In this document: positions 1-6,853 of the stretch, piece by piece
Numbering within the stretch: position 1 is the first letter of the stretch
How the letters are laid out: each line of letters opens with the position of its first letter
Source: Paracoccaceae bacterium
GTDB lineage: Bacteria; Pseudomonadota; Alphaproteobacteria; Rhodobacterales; Rhodobacteraceae
Direction of reading: 5' to 3'
DNA: 10,266 nucleotides
Assembly: GCA_016764835.1 (NCBI GenBank)
Contig: JAESRD010000029.1
Location: forward strand, 1 to 10,266
The notes under the pieces: model-generated
Database searches by the model: none
Seen by the model: only the letters and a program-made list of their open reading frames with translations
Told to the model about the DNA's origin: nothing
Position numbers and translations under genes: made by a program

Positions 1-93
1 ATCGATGATTGCCACAGCAAGCAGGAATAATTTCAGCGCGCTTGGTACCCGACTGCCCAACAATGCCAGGACGCCTAGCGCAAATGCATGATC
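1..93 (-). pseudogene. nhaA: NhaA Na+/H+ antiporter fragment, N-terminus missing, runs off left edge
   Basis: On the minus strand, 93 down to 1 reads as 31 codons without a stop, including [20 protein letters not shown] followed by LFLLAVAIID. From memory this matches E. coli NhaA from Asp133 to Asp163 without a gap, differing at only a few positions (His for Ile134 next to the break is one). NhaA is an inner-membrane antiporter that exports Na+ in exchange for protons. The stretch covers part of TM4 and the start of TM5, and its last codon (3..1) is the equivalent of ion-binding Asp163. Codons before 93 on this strand (encoding VEHANARIA) no longer resemble NhaA, so the first ~132 residues are gone and no start codon can be assigned. 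The rest of the gene would lie left of the window. The identification rests on a short but highly characteristic stretch. Whether the break is biological or an assembly join is unresolved. Confidence 0.8.
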
Positions 94-660
94 GGCGATG
101 CGCGCATTGGCATGCTCGACCTTAATGAGAGCCAGCCGACCGTTGGCGTTCTGCGTGATCAGGGCTTCCTGACTGGCTTTGGTATTGATGTTGTTGATGT
201 CAATAAGTGGGGCGACGAGACTGACCCACGCATTATCGGCAATGAAGTCACTGCTGGTAATGAGGAAGGTGGCCGTACAGCCATGGAAAACCTGCTGCTG
301 CAGGATTCCACTATCAATGTGATCTACACAATCAACGAGCCATCCGCTGCTGGTGCCTATGAAGCGCTTAAAGCAATGGGCCAAGAGGGTGATGTGCTGA
401 TCGTATCGGTTGATGGCGGTTGCCCGGGCGTCCAAAACGTCGCCGAAGGCATTATCGGTGCAACATCGCAGCAATACCCACTGCTAATGGCTTCGCTCGG
501 CATTGAAGCAATCGCTCAATTTGCAGCCGATGGCACGCTGCCTGCCCCATCCGAGGGGCTTGAGTTCTTCAACACTGGTGTGAGTTTAGTGACTGACTCG
601 CCGGTTGACGGTGTGCCGTCAATCTCGGTTGCCGAAGGTCTGGAGCGTTGCTGGGGCTAA
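88..660 (+). CDS. frcB: Fructose-type ABC transporter substrate-binding protein, 5'-truncated
   Basis: This is the C-terminal part of a periplasmic sugar-binding protein of the CUT2/ribose-binding (type I periplasmic) family that delivers a sugar, probably fructose, to the FrcC/FrcA transporter. Recognisable FrcB-like segments are [64 protein letters not shown] and [14 protein letters not shown], ending in CWG. Full-length relatives have about 330-340 residues with an N-terminal signal peptide. Here only 190 codons are open, and the signal peptide and most of the first lobe are missing. The ATG at 88 is merely the first in frame: it has no good ribosome site and sits in or at the edge of NhaA-derived DNA. 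Real FrcB similarity begins at about 94, and in-frame stops lie at 28-30 and 76-78. As it stands the gene cannot give a working exported binding protein. Assignment to FrcB is supported by the frcCAK genes downstream. The sugar specificity is inferred. Confidence 0.85.
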   Translation: MIGDARIGMLDLNESQPTVGVLRDQGFLTGFGIDVVDVNKWGDETDPRIIGNEVTAGNEEGGRTAMENLLLQDSTINVIYTINEPSAAGAYEALKAMGQEGDVLIVSVDGGCPGVQNVAEGIIGATSQQYPLLMASLGIEAIAQFAADGTLPAPSEGLEFFNTGVSLVTDSPVDGVPSISVAEGLERCWG

Positions 661-682
661 AGCCACGCAATTATAGCTAATG

Positions 683-708
683 GTGGAGGCGCGCCCATGC
701 GCCTCCAC
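683..708 (+). terminator. Stem-loop between frcB and frcC
   Basis: GTGGAGGCGC (683-692) pairs perfectly with GCGCCTCCAC (699-708) around a 6-nt loop, and two further G-T pairs could extend the base. The sequence after it (TGATCTTGTATC) has no real T-run, so it is a poor classical rho-independent terminator. Between a binding-protein gene and its permease, such hairpins usually act as a 3' stabiliser or partial terminator, so that binding protein is made in excess over the membrane parts. A weaker 5-bp stem (GCGCC 727-731 with GGCGC 741-745) follows in the same gap. The remainder of 661-820 shows nothing else I can support. Confidence 0.6.
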
Positions 709-820
709 TGATCTTGTATCACTCTCGCGCCTCTATCGATGGCGCATATTGTGCCTCAAACATAGCGCTTCAGCCCTAGAATTTTTCAGAACAATCCTGC
801 CCTAATCCTGGAGCAAATAC

Positions 821-1894
821 GTGTCCGAAAACCCGATACCTGCCAATAGTGCCCCCGAAAGCGTCGCCGAATTTCAGCAACCAAAGCGCTCATTGCTGAG
901 CCAAATCCAGCATCTACTGCATCTTTACCCAACTTTGGTGCCGGTGATTATCCTGCTGGTCTCGGTGATTGTGTTCACCTACTTTACCGACGGTAAATTG
1001 CTTTCCGGACTGGCGATCAAGATCACGCTTGAGCAAACAGCGATTGTCGGCATTTTGGCCTGCGCCCAAACCCTGATCATCCTCACGGCAGGCATCGACC
1101 TGTCTGTAGGCGCGGTCATGGTGCTCAGCTACGTGGCCATGGGCCATCTGGCCGTCACTTACGGCCTGCCGACGCCGTTGGCCATTATTGGCGGGCTGTG
1201 CGTTGGCACCGGGCTCGGCGCGATCAACGGCATGTTGGTGACGCGCATAAAACTGCCGCCCTTCATTGTCACCCTTGGCATGTGGCAGATCGTGCTGGCC
1301 ACGGTCTATCTCTATACCGGCTCACAATCTATTCGCTCCCAAGACATCGACGCCCAAGCGCCGCTGCTTAAGCTGTTTGGCCAAAGGGTTGAATTTGGCG
1401 ATTGGCGGCTGACAATCATGGGCGCGCCGACCATTTATGCCGTGGTGCTGATGGTGGTTCTGTTCTTGGTGTTTTGGTACATATTGCAGCAAACCGCTTG
1501 GGGCCGTCATGTTTATGCTGTCGGCGATGACAAAGAAGCCGCCGAGCTGTCGGGCGTACAAACCAACAAAGTTCTGGTCAGTGTTTACATGACCGCAGGC
1601 GCAATAGCCGGGCTTGGCGCCTGGGCAGCTATTGGCCGGGTTGGCTCGATCAGCCCGTCAAGTTTCACCGAAGCCAATCTCGACAGTATCGCTGCCGTGG
1701 TGATCGGCGGCACCTCACTGTTTGGCGGGCGCGGCACAATCATGGGCACGCTGTTTGGCGCGCTGACGGTTGGCGTGTTTTCCACCGGGCTCAAGCTGGC
1801 CGGGGCCAATCCGCAATGGGTTTTGTTCGCCTCGGGCTGTCTTATCATCCTTGCCGTCGCCCTCGACCAATGGATCCGGAGGATATCAGCATGA
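821..1894 (+). CDS. frcC: Fructose-type ABC transporter permease
   Basis: This is an inner-membrane permease of the CUT2 family (BPD_transp_2, RbsC-like), 357 residues, the usual size. It forms the channel through which the bound sugar enters. A hydrophilic N-terminus of about 35 residues precedes the first membrane helix (about 37-55), and further helices follow to residue ~350. Family signatures are GIDLSVGAVMVLS (91-103), the cytoplasmic coupling segment around KEAAELSGV (238-246) that contacts the ATPase, and VVIGGTSLFGGRGT (293-306). The start is GTG: GGAG at 810-813 lies 7 nt upstream of 821, and the resulting N-terminus suits the family. It follows frcB after 160 nt with a stem-loop between them. 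Its stop overlaps the frcA start (ATGA, 1891-1894), so translation of the two is probably coupled. Fructose as substrate is inferred from the frcBCAK gene order; ribose or another monosaccharide is possible. Confidence 0.9.
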   Translation: MSENPIPANSAPESVAEFQQPKRSLLSQIQHLLHLYPTLVPVIILLVSVIVFTYFTDGKLLSGLAIKITLEQTAIVGILACAQTLIILTAGIDLSVGAVMVLSYVAMGHLAVTYGLPTPLAIIGGLCVGTGLGAINGMLVTRIKLPPFIVTLGMWQIVLATVYLYTGSQSIRSQDIDAQAPLLKLFGQRVEFGDWRLTIMGAPTIYAVVLMVVLFLVFWYILQQTAWGRHVYAVGDDKEAAELSGVQTNKVLVSVYMTAGAIAGLGAWAAIGRVGSISPSSFTEANLDSIAAVVIGGTSLFGGRGTIMGTLFGALTVGVFSTGLKLAGANPQWVLFASGCLIILAVALDQWIRRISA

Positions 1895-2673
1895 GTGTTC
1901 AGCCTATTTTGGCCGCCAAAGGTCTCATGAAGCGCTACGGCCGTGTGGTCGCCCTCGACCGGTGCGATTTTGAGCTGTACCCCGGCGAAATCCTCGGGGT
2001 AATCGGCGATAACGGCGCCGGAAAATCTACACTTATCAAGGCGCTATCAGGCGCGGTTACCGCAGATGAAGGCTCGGTTTGGTTGGACGGCCAACAAGTG
2101 AATTTCGCGTCGCCCATTGCTGCCCGCGCCGCCGGCATAGAGACGGTATACCAGACGCTAGCCATGTCACCCGCGCTCTCTATTGCCGATAATATGTTTA
2201 TGGGCCGAGAGCTGCGCAAGCCCGGCTGGCGCGGCTCAATCTTGCGCCAGCTCGACCGTAAAGGCATGGAGACCTTCGCCCGCAACAAGCTCACTGAGCT
2301 GGGGCTAATGACCATCCAAAACATCAACCAAGCGGTTGAAACCCTGTCCGGGGGGCAGCGCCAAGGCGTGGCTGTGGCCCGCGCTGCGGCCTTTGGCTCC
2401 AAGGTTATTATCCTCGATGAGCCAACCGCCGCCCTCGGGGTCAAAGAAAGCCGCCGGGTGCTGGAGCTGATCCTTGATGTCCGCGCGCGCGGCATTCCGA
2501 TCATCCTGATCAGCCATAATATGCCGCATGTTTTTGAGGTCGCCGACCGGATTCATGTGCACCGTCTTGGCCAAAGACTTTGCGTGATTAATCCAAAAGA
2601 ACATTCCATGTCTGATGCAGTTGCCTATATGACTGGGGCAAAGGTCCCCGATAAAGACCCCGCAACTGCCTAA
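1891..2673 (+). CDS. frcA: Fructose-type ABC transporter ATP-binding protein
   Basis: This is the cytoplasmic ATPase that powers the FrcBC importer; 260 residues with a single nucleotide-binding domain, unlike RbsA-type proteins that carry two in tandem. Visible motifs are Walker A GDNGAGKST (39-47), Q-loop Gln88, ABC signature LSGGQ (152-156), Walker B VIILDEP (172-178) and switch His209 in ISHN. All catalytic residues are present, so a homodimer should be active. I chose ATG 1891 because GGAGG (1878-1882) lies 8 nt upstream, the product begins like known FrcA proteins (MSVQPILAAKGLMKRYG), and it gives the 4-nt overlap with frcC. The frame stays open upstream to an ATG at 1816, but that would bury 75 nt inside frcC and add residues the family lacks. 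The sequence after about residue 210 is typical and short. Confidence 0.93.
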   Translation: MSVQPILAAKGLMKRYGRVVALDRCDFELYPGEILGVIGDNGAGKSTLIKALSGAVTADEGSVWLDGQQVNFASPIAARAAGIETVYQTLAMSPALSIADNMFMGRELRKPGWRGSILRQLDRKGMETFARNKLTELGLMTIQNINQAVETLSGGQRQGVAVARAAAFGSKVIILDEPTAALGVKESRRVLELILDVRARGIPIILISHNMPHVFEVADRIHVHRLGQRLCVINPKEHSMSDAVAYMTGAKVPDKDPATA

Positions 2674-2682
2674 GGAGAGCAC

Positions 2683-3324
2683 GTGCTCGATATTTCTGCC
2701 CATGTGAATGCCGTGGCTGATATGGTGCATGATCTGCGCAGCAGACAGGGGCGAATTCTACTGGCAATTGCAGGCGCGCCTGCCAGCGGCAAATCAACTC
2801 TTGCTGAAGAGCTGGCCCGCAGGCTTAACCGCCAGCGGTGCCACGCGGTTACCGTGTCAATGGACGGCTTTCATCTCGACAATAGGGTGCTTGATGCTTG
2901 CGGGCTGAAGCGCCGCAAAGGCGCGCCAGAAACCTTTGATGTTTATGGGTTTTCTCATCTGATACGGCGCATGCATGCTGGCGAAGAAGTCATCGCCCCT
3001 TCGTTTGACCGCGCCCGCGATATCGCCATTGCCGGGGCGCAGGTCGTGCCCGCCGATTGCCCCGTTGTGATCATTGAAGGCAATTATTTACTGTTTGATG
3101 AGCCGGTCTGGTCAGACCTCGCCCAGCTTTGGGATATTGCCGCTTGGATGGATGTGCCGATGGAGGATATCCGCGCCCGGCTGATCCAGCGTTGGCTGAG
3201 CCAAGGCCTGTCGCGCACGGCGGCCACAAGGCGGGCCGAGCTGAACGATATTCCTAATGCGCAGCGTATTATCGCCCGCGCCTTGCGCCCCGATATCACA
3301 CTAACCACAAGAGATGTTCGTTAA
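2683..3324 (+). CDS. frcK: FrcK-like P-loop kinase (uridine kinase/PRK-like fold)
   Basis: A 213-residue cytoplasmic kinase of the P-loop nucleoside/nucleotide kinase family, related in fold to uridine kinase, phosphoribulokinase and pantothenate kinase. Walker A is GAPASGKST (31-39). The characteristic VSMDGFHLDN (58-67), with the likely catalytic acidic residue Asp61, is followed by RRKGAPETFDVYGF, and IIEGNYLL lies around 130-137. The start is GTG at 2683: AAGGAG (2672-2677) overlaps the frcA stop and sits 5 nt upstream. It is the fourth gene of the Sinorhizobium-type frcBCAK operon, where the kinase is proposed to phosphorylate the imported sugar. It is not a ROK- or PfkB-type fructokinase, so the true substrate (fructose, another sugar or a nucleoside) is not settled by sequence. 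Its stop (3322-3324) lies within a candidate operator for the next operon. Confidence 0.85.
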   Translation: MLDISAHVNAVADMVHDLRSRQGRILLAIAGAPASGKSTLAEELARRLNRQRCHAVTVSMDGFHLDNRVLDACGLKRRKGAPETFDVYGFSHLIRRMHAGEEVIAPSFDRARDIAIAGAQVVPADCPVVIIEGNYLLFDEPVWSDLAQLWDIAAWMDVPMEDIRARLIQRWLSQGLSRTAATRRAELNDIPNAQRIIARALRPDITLTTRDVR

Positions 3325-3332
3325 CGCTAACA
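3319..3332. promoter_or_regulatory. Candidate LacI-family operator upstream of glgB
   Basis: CGTTAACGCTAACA is an imperfect inverted repeat centred on C-G (3325/3326). It agrees at 12 of 14 positions with TGTTAGCGCTAACA, a form typical of LacI-family repressor sites with their central CG. It overlaps the frcK stop codon and lies 7 bp before the proposed -35 of the glg promoter, which is a plausible place for a sugar-responsive regulator. No regulator gene is in the window. The assignment comes from pattern resemblance only. Confidence 0.35.
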
Positions 3333-3339
3333 AGTGCTA

Positions 3340-3367
3340 TTGCCTACGTAAAGTTTAGGACTATGAT
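3340..3367 (+). promoter_or_regulatory. Candidate sigma-70-type promoter for the glg operon
   Basis: TTGCCT (3340-3345, 4 of 6 matches to TTGACA) and TATGAT (3362-3367, 5 of 6 matches to TATAAT) are separated by 16 bp. Transcription would begin near 3374, giving a short leader before glgB at 3391. The position between two functional units, in one of the few non-coding gaps, supports it. No strong terminator separates it from frcK, so read-through from the frc operon may add to expression. Confidence 0.5.
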
Positions 3368-3390
3368 CTTCAAAAGATTTAAGGTCAGGC

Positions 3391-5571
3391 ATGCCGCATT
3401 CATTTAATTCGCAAGACATCCAAAACCTGCTCAATGCCAGCCACCGCGACCCGTTTTCGCTGCTTGGCCCGCATATGCTTAATAACGCACGTTGGGTCAG
3501 CGCCATCGACCCCGGCGCAGATAGGCTATTTGCCGTAACGACAAAGGGGAGGTTCGAGCTGCAACGCGTTGAAGGCGCTTTGTTTTCCGGCAATGTACCG
3601 GGCCATCAAACCTACAAGCTGCACGGTATTGACGGTAATGGTGCCACTTGGGACTATGAAGATGCCTACCGTTTTGGCACGTTGATCAGCCGCGAAGATG
3701 AGGCGCTGATTGCCGCCGGCAAACATCCCAAACTTTGGCATGTCCTCGGCGCGCATAGCGAAGAGTTAGACGGCGTCAGCGGCGTGCGTTTCGGGCTTTG
3801 GGCTCCGCATGCCAGCCGGGTTTCTGTGGTTGGCGCGTTCAATAACTGGGACGGGCTGCGCCACATGATGCGCTGGCGCGGCGGTGCGGGCATCTGGGAA
3901 ATCTTCGTGCCCGGTGCAAAACCCGGCGATCATTACAAATATGAGATGATTGGTGCCAATGGTATTTTGTTGCCGCACCGGGCCGATCCGGTTGGCTTTG
4001 GCGGACAATACCGCCCTGAAACCGCCAGCATTGTCCGCGATCTCAGCCTTTATGGCTGGCAAGACGGTGCTTGGATGTCCACACGCGGTGACAAAAACCA
4101 GCGCAGCGCGCCGATCAGCATCTATGAGGTCCATCTTGGCTCTTGGCGGCGGGTAGAATCAGACGGCAACCGCCCGCTTTCTTACATTGAACACGCCACG
4201 CAACTCATTGATTATGTAGTTGAAATGGGCTTCACCCATATTGAACTCATGCCAATCAGCGAGTTCCCGTTTGATGGCTCATGGGGCTATCAACCTGTGG
4301 GGCTTTATGCGCCAACCATCCGTTTTGGCCCGCCAGATGAGTTCCGCGATCTTGTCAGCGCCGCCCACGCCGCCGGGCTTGGTATCTTGCTCGACTGGGT
4401 GCCGGGCCATTTCCCGGCTGATGAACACGGGTTGGGCTATTTTGATGGCACTTGTCTTTATGAGCATGCCGACCCACGCGAAGGTTTCCACCAAGATTGG
4501 AACACGCTGATCTATAATTACGGCCGCAAAGAAGTAGCTAATTACCTGACCAGTAATGCCCAATACTGGCTCGAAGAATATCATATTGACGGGCTGCGCG
4601 TCGATGCCGTGGCCTCGATGCTCTACCGCGATTATTCGCGGGCCGAGGGCGAATGGGTGCCCAACCATGATGGCGGCCGCGAAAACTACGAAGCCATTGC
4701 TTTCCTCCGCCAGATGAACATCGTCACCTATGGCGCCCATGCCGGCATTATGAATGTCGCCGAAGAAAGCACCTCTTTCCCCAAGGTCTCATCCCCGGTT
4801 GATGCCGGCGGGCTCGGCTTTGGCTATAAGTGGAATATGGGCTGGATGAATGACAGCCTGCGCTACATGCAAGAAGACCCGATCAACCGTAAATATCATC
4901 ACGGGCTGATGACCTTTGGCATCGATTATGCGTTTTCCGAGAACTTCGTGCTGCCGATCAGCCATGACGAGGTTGTGCATGGCAAGGGCTCGATGATCGA
5001 GAAAATGCCCGGCAATTGGTGGGATAAATGCGCCAATCTTCGGGCCTATTACGGGTTTATGTGGGCGCATCCGGGCAAGAAGCTATTGTTCATGGGCTGC
5101 GAGTTTGGCCAACCGTCCGAGTGGAACCACGACACCCAGCTCGACTGGGAAGCCGCCGCCCGCCCAGACCATGCCGGGATCAAAGACCTCGTTCGCGATC
5201 TGAACCACACCTACAAAAGCACCCCCGCACTTTATGCCAAAGATTGCGATGCGTCTGGCTTTGAATGGATCGATGGCGGTGACGCTGACAGCTCAATTCT
5301 CAGCTTTGCCCGCTACGGCAATGATGGCGACCCGCCCTGTCTTGTCATCTGCAACTTTACCCCGGTTGAGCGCACAGGTTTTCGCCAAGGTGTGCCGCAA
5401 GCTGGCCGCTGGGATGAGATTATCAACACCGATGCACAGGCTTACGGCGGCAGTGGCAAAGGCAATCTTGGTGGCGCCGCCTCTGATGCCGTCGCTGCCC
5501 ATGGCCGCGACCATTCAATAAACATTACATTACCGCCGCTTTCAACGCTGATATTCAGCCTGAAAACATGA
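3391..5571 (+). CDS. glgB: 1,4-alpha-glucan (glycogen) branching enzyme GlgB
   Basis: Cuts an alpha-1,4-glucan chain and reattaches the piece by an alpha-1,6 bond, creating glycogen branches (EC 2.4.1.18). At 726 residues it is nearly the length of the E. coli enzyme (728). The order is an N-terminal segment with DPFSLLGPH, a CBM48 domain (about 125-215, with GVRFGLWAPHASRVSVVGAF), the GH13 catalytic barrel (about 245-620) and a C-terminal beta domain. Conserved regions are DWVPGHFP starting at Asp335, GLRVDAVASM with nucleophile Asp405, AEES with acid/base Glu458, and SHDEVVHGKGS with Asp526. These numbers coincide with the catalytic residues of E. coli GlgB. The start ATG 3391 has AAGG (3381-3384) 6 nt upstream and yields the normal N-terminus. 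It is the first gene of the glg operon, with glgC starting 22 nt after its stop. Nothing essential is missing. Confidence 0.97.
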   Translation: MPHSFNSQDIQNLLNASHRDPFSLLGPHMLNNARWVSAIDPGADRLFAVTTKGRFELQRVEGALFSGNVPGHQTYKLHGIDGNGATWDYEDAYRFGTLISREDEALIAAGKHPKLWHVLGAHSEELDGVSGVRFGLWAPHASRVSVVGAFNNWDGLRHMMRWRGGAGIWEIFVPGAKPGDHYKYEMIGANGILLPHRADPVGFGGQYRPETASIVRDLSLYGWQDGAWMSTRGDKNQRSAPISIYEVHLGSWRRVESDGNRPLSYIEHATQLIDYVVEMGFTHIELMPISEFPFDGSWGYQPVGLYAPTIRFGPPDEFRDLVSAAHAAGLGILLDWVPGHFPADEHGLGYFDGTCLYEHADPREGFHQDWNTLIYNYGRKEVANYLTSNAQYWLEEYHIDGLRVDAVASMLYRDYSRAEGEWVPNHDGGRENYEAIAFLRQMNIVTYGAHAGIMNVAEESTSFPKVSSPVDAGGLGFGYKWNMGWMNDSLRYMQEDPINRKYHHGLMTFGIDYAFSENFVLPISHDEVVHGKGSMIEKMPGNWWDKCANLRAYYGFMWAHPGKKLLFMGCEFGQPSEWNHDTQLDWEAAARPDHAGIKDLVRDLNHTYKSTPALYAKDCDASGFEWIDGGDADSSILSFARYGNDGDPPCLVICNFTPVERTGFRQGVPQAGRWDEIINTDAQAYGGSGKGNLGGAASDAVAAHGRDHSINITLPPLSTLIFSLKT

Positions 5572-5578
5572 ATAATCC

Positions 5579-5585
5579 AAGGAGG
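5579..5585 (+). promoter_or_regulatory. Strong ribosome binding site of glgC
   Basis: AAGGAGG is a full match to the anti-Shine-Dalgarno complement, 8 nt before ATG 5594. It is the best such site in the window. It settles the glgC start over the GTG one codon later, and suggests efficient, independent initiation on glgC, in contrast to glgA and glgX, which begin inside the preceding gene. Confidence 0.8.
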
Positions 5586-5593
5586 AAGACCAC

Positions 5594-6853
5594 ATGGTGA
5601 ACAACCGCAGACTGACTCAACGCTCGATGGCCTTTGTTCTTGCAGGTGGCCGCGGCTCGCGGCTCAAAGAACTAACCGACCAACGCGTCAAACCGGCGGT
5701 GTATTTCGGCGGCAAAGCTCGGATCATCGACTTTGCCCTGTCCAACGCGCTCAATTCCGGCATTCGCAAAATCGCCGTGGCCACGCAGTATAAGTCGCAC
5801 AGTTTGATCCGGCATTGTCAGCGCGGCTGGAGTTTCTTCCGGGCCGAACGCAATGAATTTCTCGATATCCTGCCCGCTTCGCAGCGCATGGATGAAAGCA
5901 TGTGGTATCGTGGCACAGCCGATGCCGTGACCCAGAACATTGATATTGTCGACAGCTACGGCGTTGATCACATTATCATTTTGGCCGGTGATCATATTTA
6001 TAAGATGGATTACGAGATCATGCTGCGCCAGCATGCTGAGAGCGGCGCTGACGTGACCATCGGCTGTCTGACAGTGCCGCGGATGGAAGCCACCGCCTTT
6101 GGCGTCATGGCCACAGATGCCAGCGGCCAGATCACCGAATTCCTCGAAAAGCCAGCTGATCCGCCCGGCACGCCAGAAGATTCAAGTCTCGCACTGGCCT
6201 CAATGGGCATCTACGTGTTCTCATGGAAGTTCCTGCGCGACCTTTTGCTAAAAGACGCCGAAGACCCAAATTCGAGCCATGATTTTGGCAATGACCTAAT
6301 CCCTGACATCGTCAAAAACGGCAAGGCCATGGCCCACCGGTTTGACAGCTCTTGCGTCAGGGCCGAGGGCGCGCCAGCCTACTGGAAAGATGTCGGCACA
6401 ATCGACGCGTTTTGGGAAGCCAATATCGCACTCACTGATTTTACCCCCGGCCTTGATCTATGGGACCGCGAATGGCCGATTTGGACCTATTCTGAGAGCG
6501 TGCCCCCGGCCAAGTTCATCCATGATGAAAGCGACAGGCGCGGCCTCGCTGTCTCATCAATGGTCTCGGGCGGCTGTATAATCTCGGGCACAGAAGTGCG
6601 CAATTCGCTGCTGTTCACCCAAGTGCATACCAACTCCTTCGCCGTGCTCGATCATGCGGTGGTCCTGCCCTATGTGACCGCCAACCGTTCGGCCCGGCTG
6701 CGGCGTGTGGTCATCGATAGCGGCGTTACTATACCCGAAGGCCTGGTCGTCGGCGAAGACCCCAATGATGATAAGAAATGGTTCCGCGTCTCCGAGCGCG
6801 GTGTCACGCTGATCACACAATCGATGCTCGATAAGCGCGCCGCGTCGCTATGA
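5594..6853 (+). CDS. glgC: Glucose-1-phosphate adenylyltransferase (ADP-glucose pyrophosphorylase) GlgC
   Basis: Makes ADP-glucose from glucose 1-phosphate and ATP (EC 2.7.7.27), the committed and allosterically controlled step of bacterial glycogen synthesis; the family acts as a cytoplasmic tetramer. It has 419 residues, matching alphaproteobacterial GlgC (about 420). The N-terminal nucleotidyltransferase domain shows AGGRGSRL (17-24), [15 protein letters not shown] (33-47, with Lys41 at the known activator-binding position), [20 protein letters not shown] with catalytic Asp133, and FLEKP with Lys186, which binds glucose 1-phosphate. A C-terminal left-handed beta-helix follows from about 295. 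Enzymes of this group are typically activated by fructose 6-phosphate and pyruvate; that is family knowledge, not visible here. It overlaps glgA by 4 nt (ATGA, 6850-6853). Confidence 0.97.
   Translation: MVNNRRLTQRSMAFVLAGGRGSRLKELTDQRVKPAVYFGGKARIIDFALSNALNSGIRKIAVATQYKSHSLIRHCQRGWSFFRAERNEFLDILPASQRMDESMWYRGTADAVTQNIDIVDSYGVDHIIILAGDHIYKMDYEIMLRQHAESGADVTIGCLTVPRMEATAFGVMATDASGQITEFLEKPADPPGTPEDSSLALASMGIYVFSWKFLRDLLLKDAEDPNSSHDFGNDLIPDIVKNGKAMAHRFDSSCVRAEGAPAYWKDVGTIDAFWEANIALTDFTPGLDLWDREWPIWTYSESVPPAKFIHDESDRRGLAVSSMVSGGCIISGTEVRNSLLFTQVHTNSFAVLDHAVVLPYVTANRSARLRRVVIDSGVTIPEGLVVGEDPNDDKKWFRVSERGVTLITQSMLDKRAASL

Noticed and set aside
88..93. ATG 88 as the true start of a short, complete binding protein
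   Set aside because: There is no ribosome site, signal peptide or first lobe. The codons at 88-93 belong to the NhaA-like sequence, so this is a chance in-frame ATG in a truncated gene.
714..820. A separate promoter for frcC in the frcB-frcC gap
   Set aside because: TTGTAT (714-719) and TTGTGC (749-754) have no acceptable -10 at 16-18 bp, so nothing supports a promoter there.
1816..1890. Longer frcA starting at ATG 1816
   Set aside because: It would overlap frcC by 79 nt and add non-family residues. ATG 1891 has GGAGG upstream and the ATGA overlap typical of these operons.
1935..2504. 189-codon open frame on the minus strand inside frcA
   Set aside because: It lies fully antisense to a well-conserved ATPase, has a Ser/Arg/Pro-rich composition typical of antisense reading of GC-rich genes, and shows no recognisable motif.
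3366..3378. ATCTT/AAGAT hairpin before glgB as a terminator of the frc operon
   Set aside because: Only 5 A/T-rich base pairs with a 3-nt loop and no T-run. It overlaps the -10 region and expected start of the glg promoter, so it is too weak to call.
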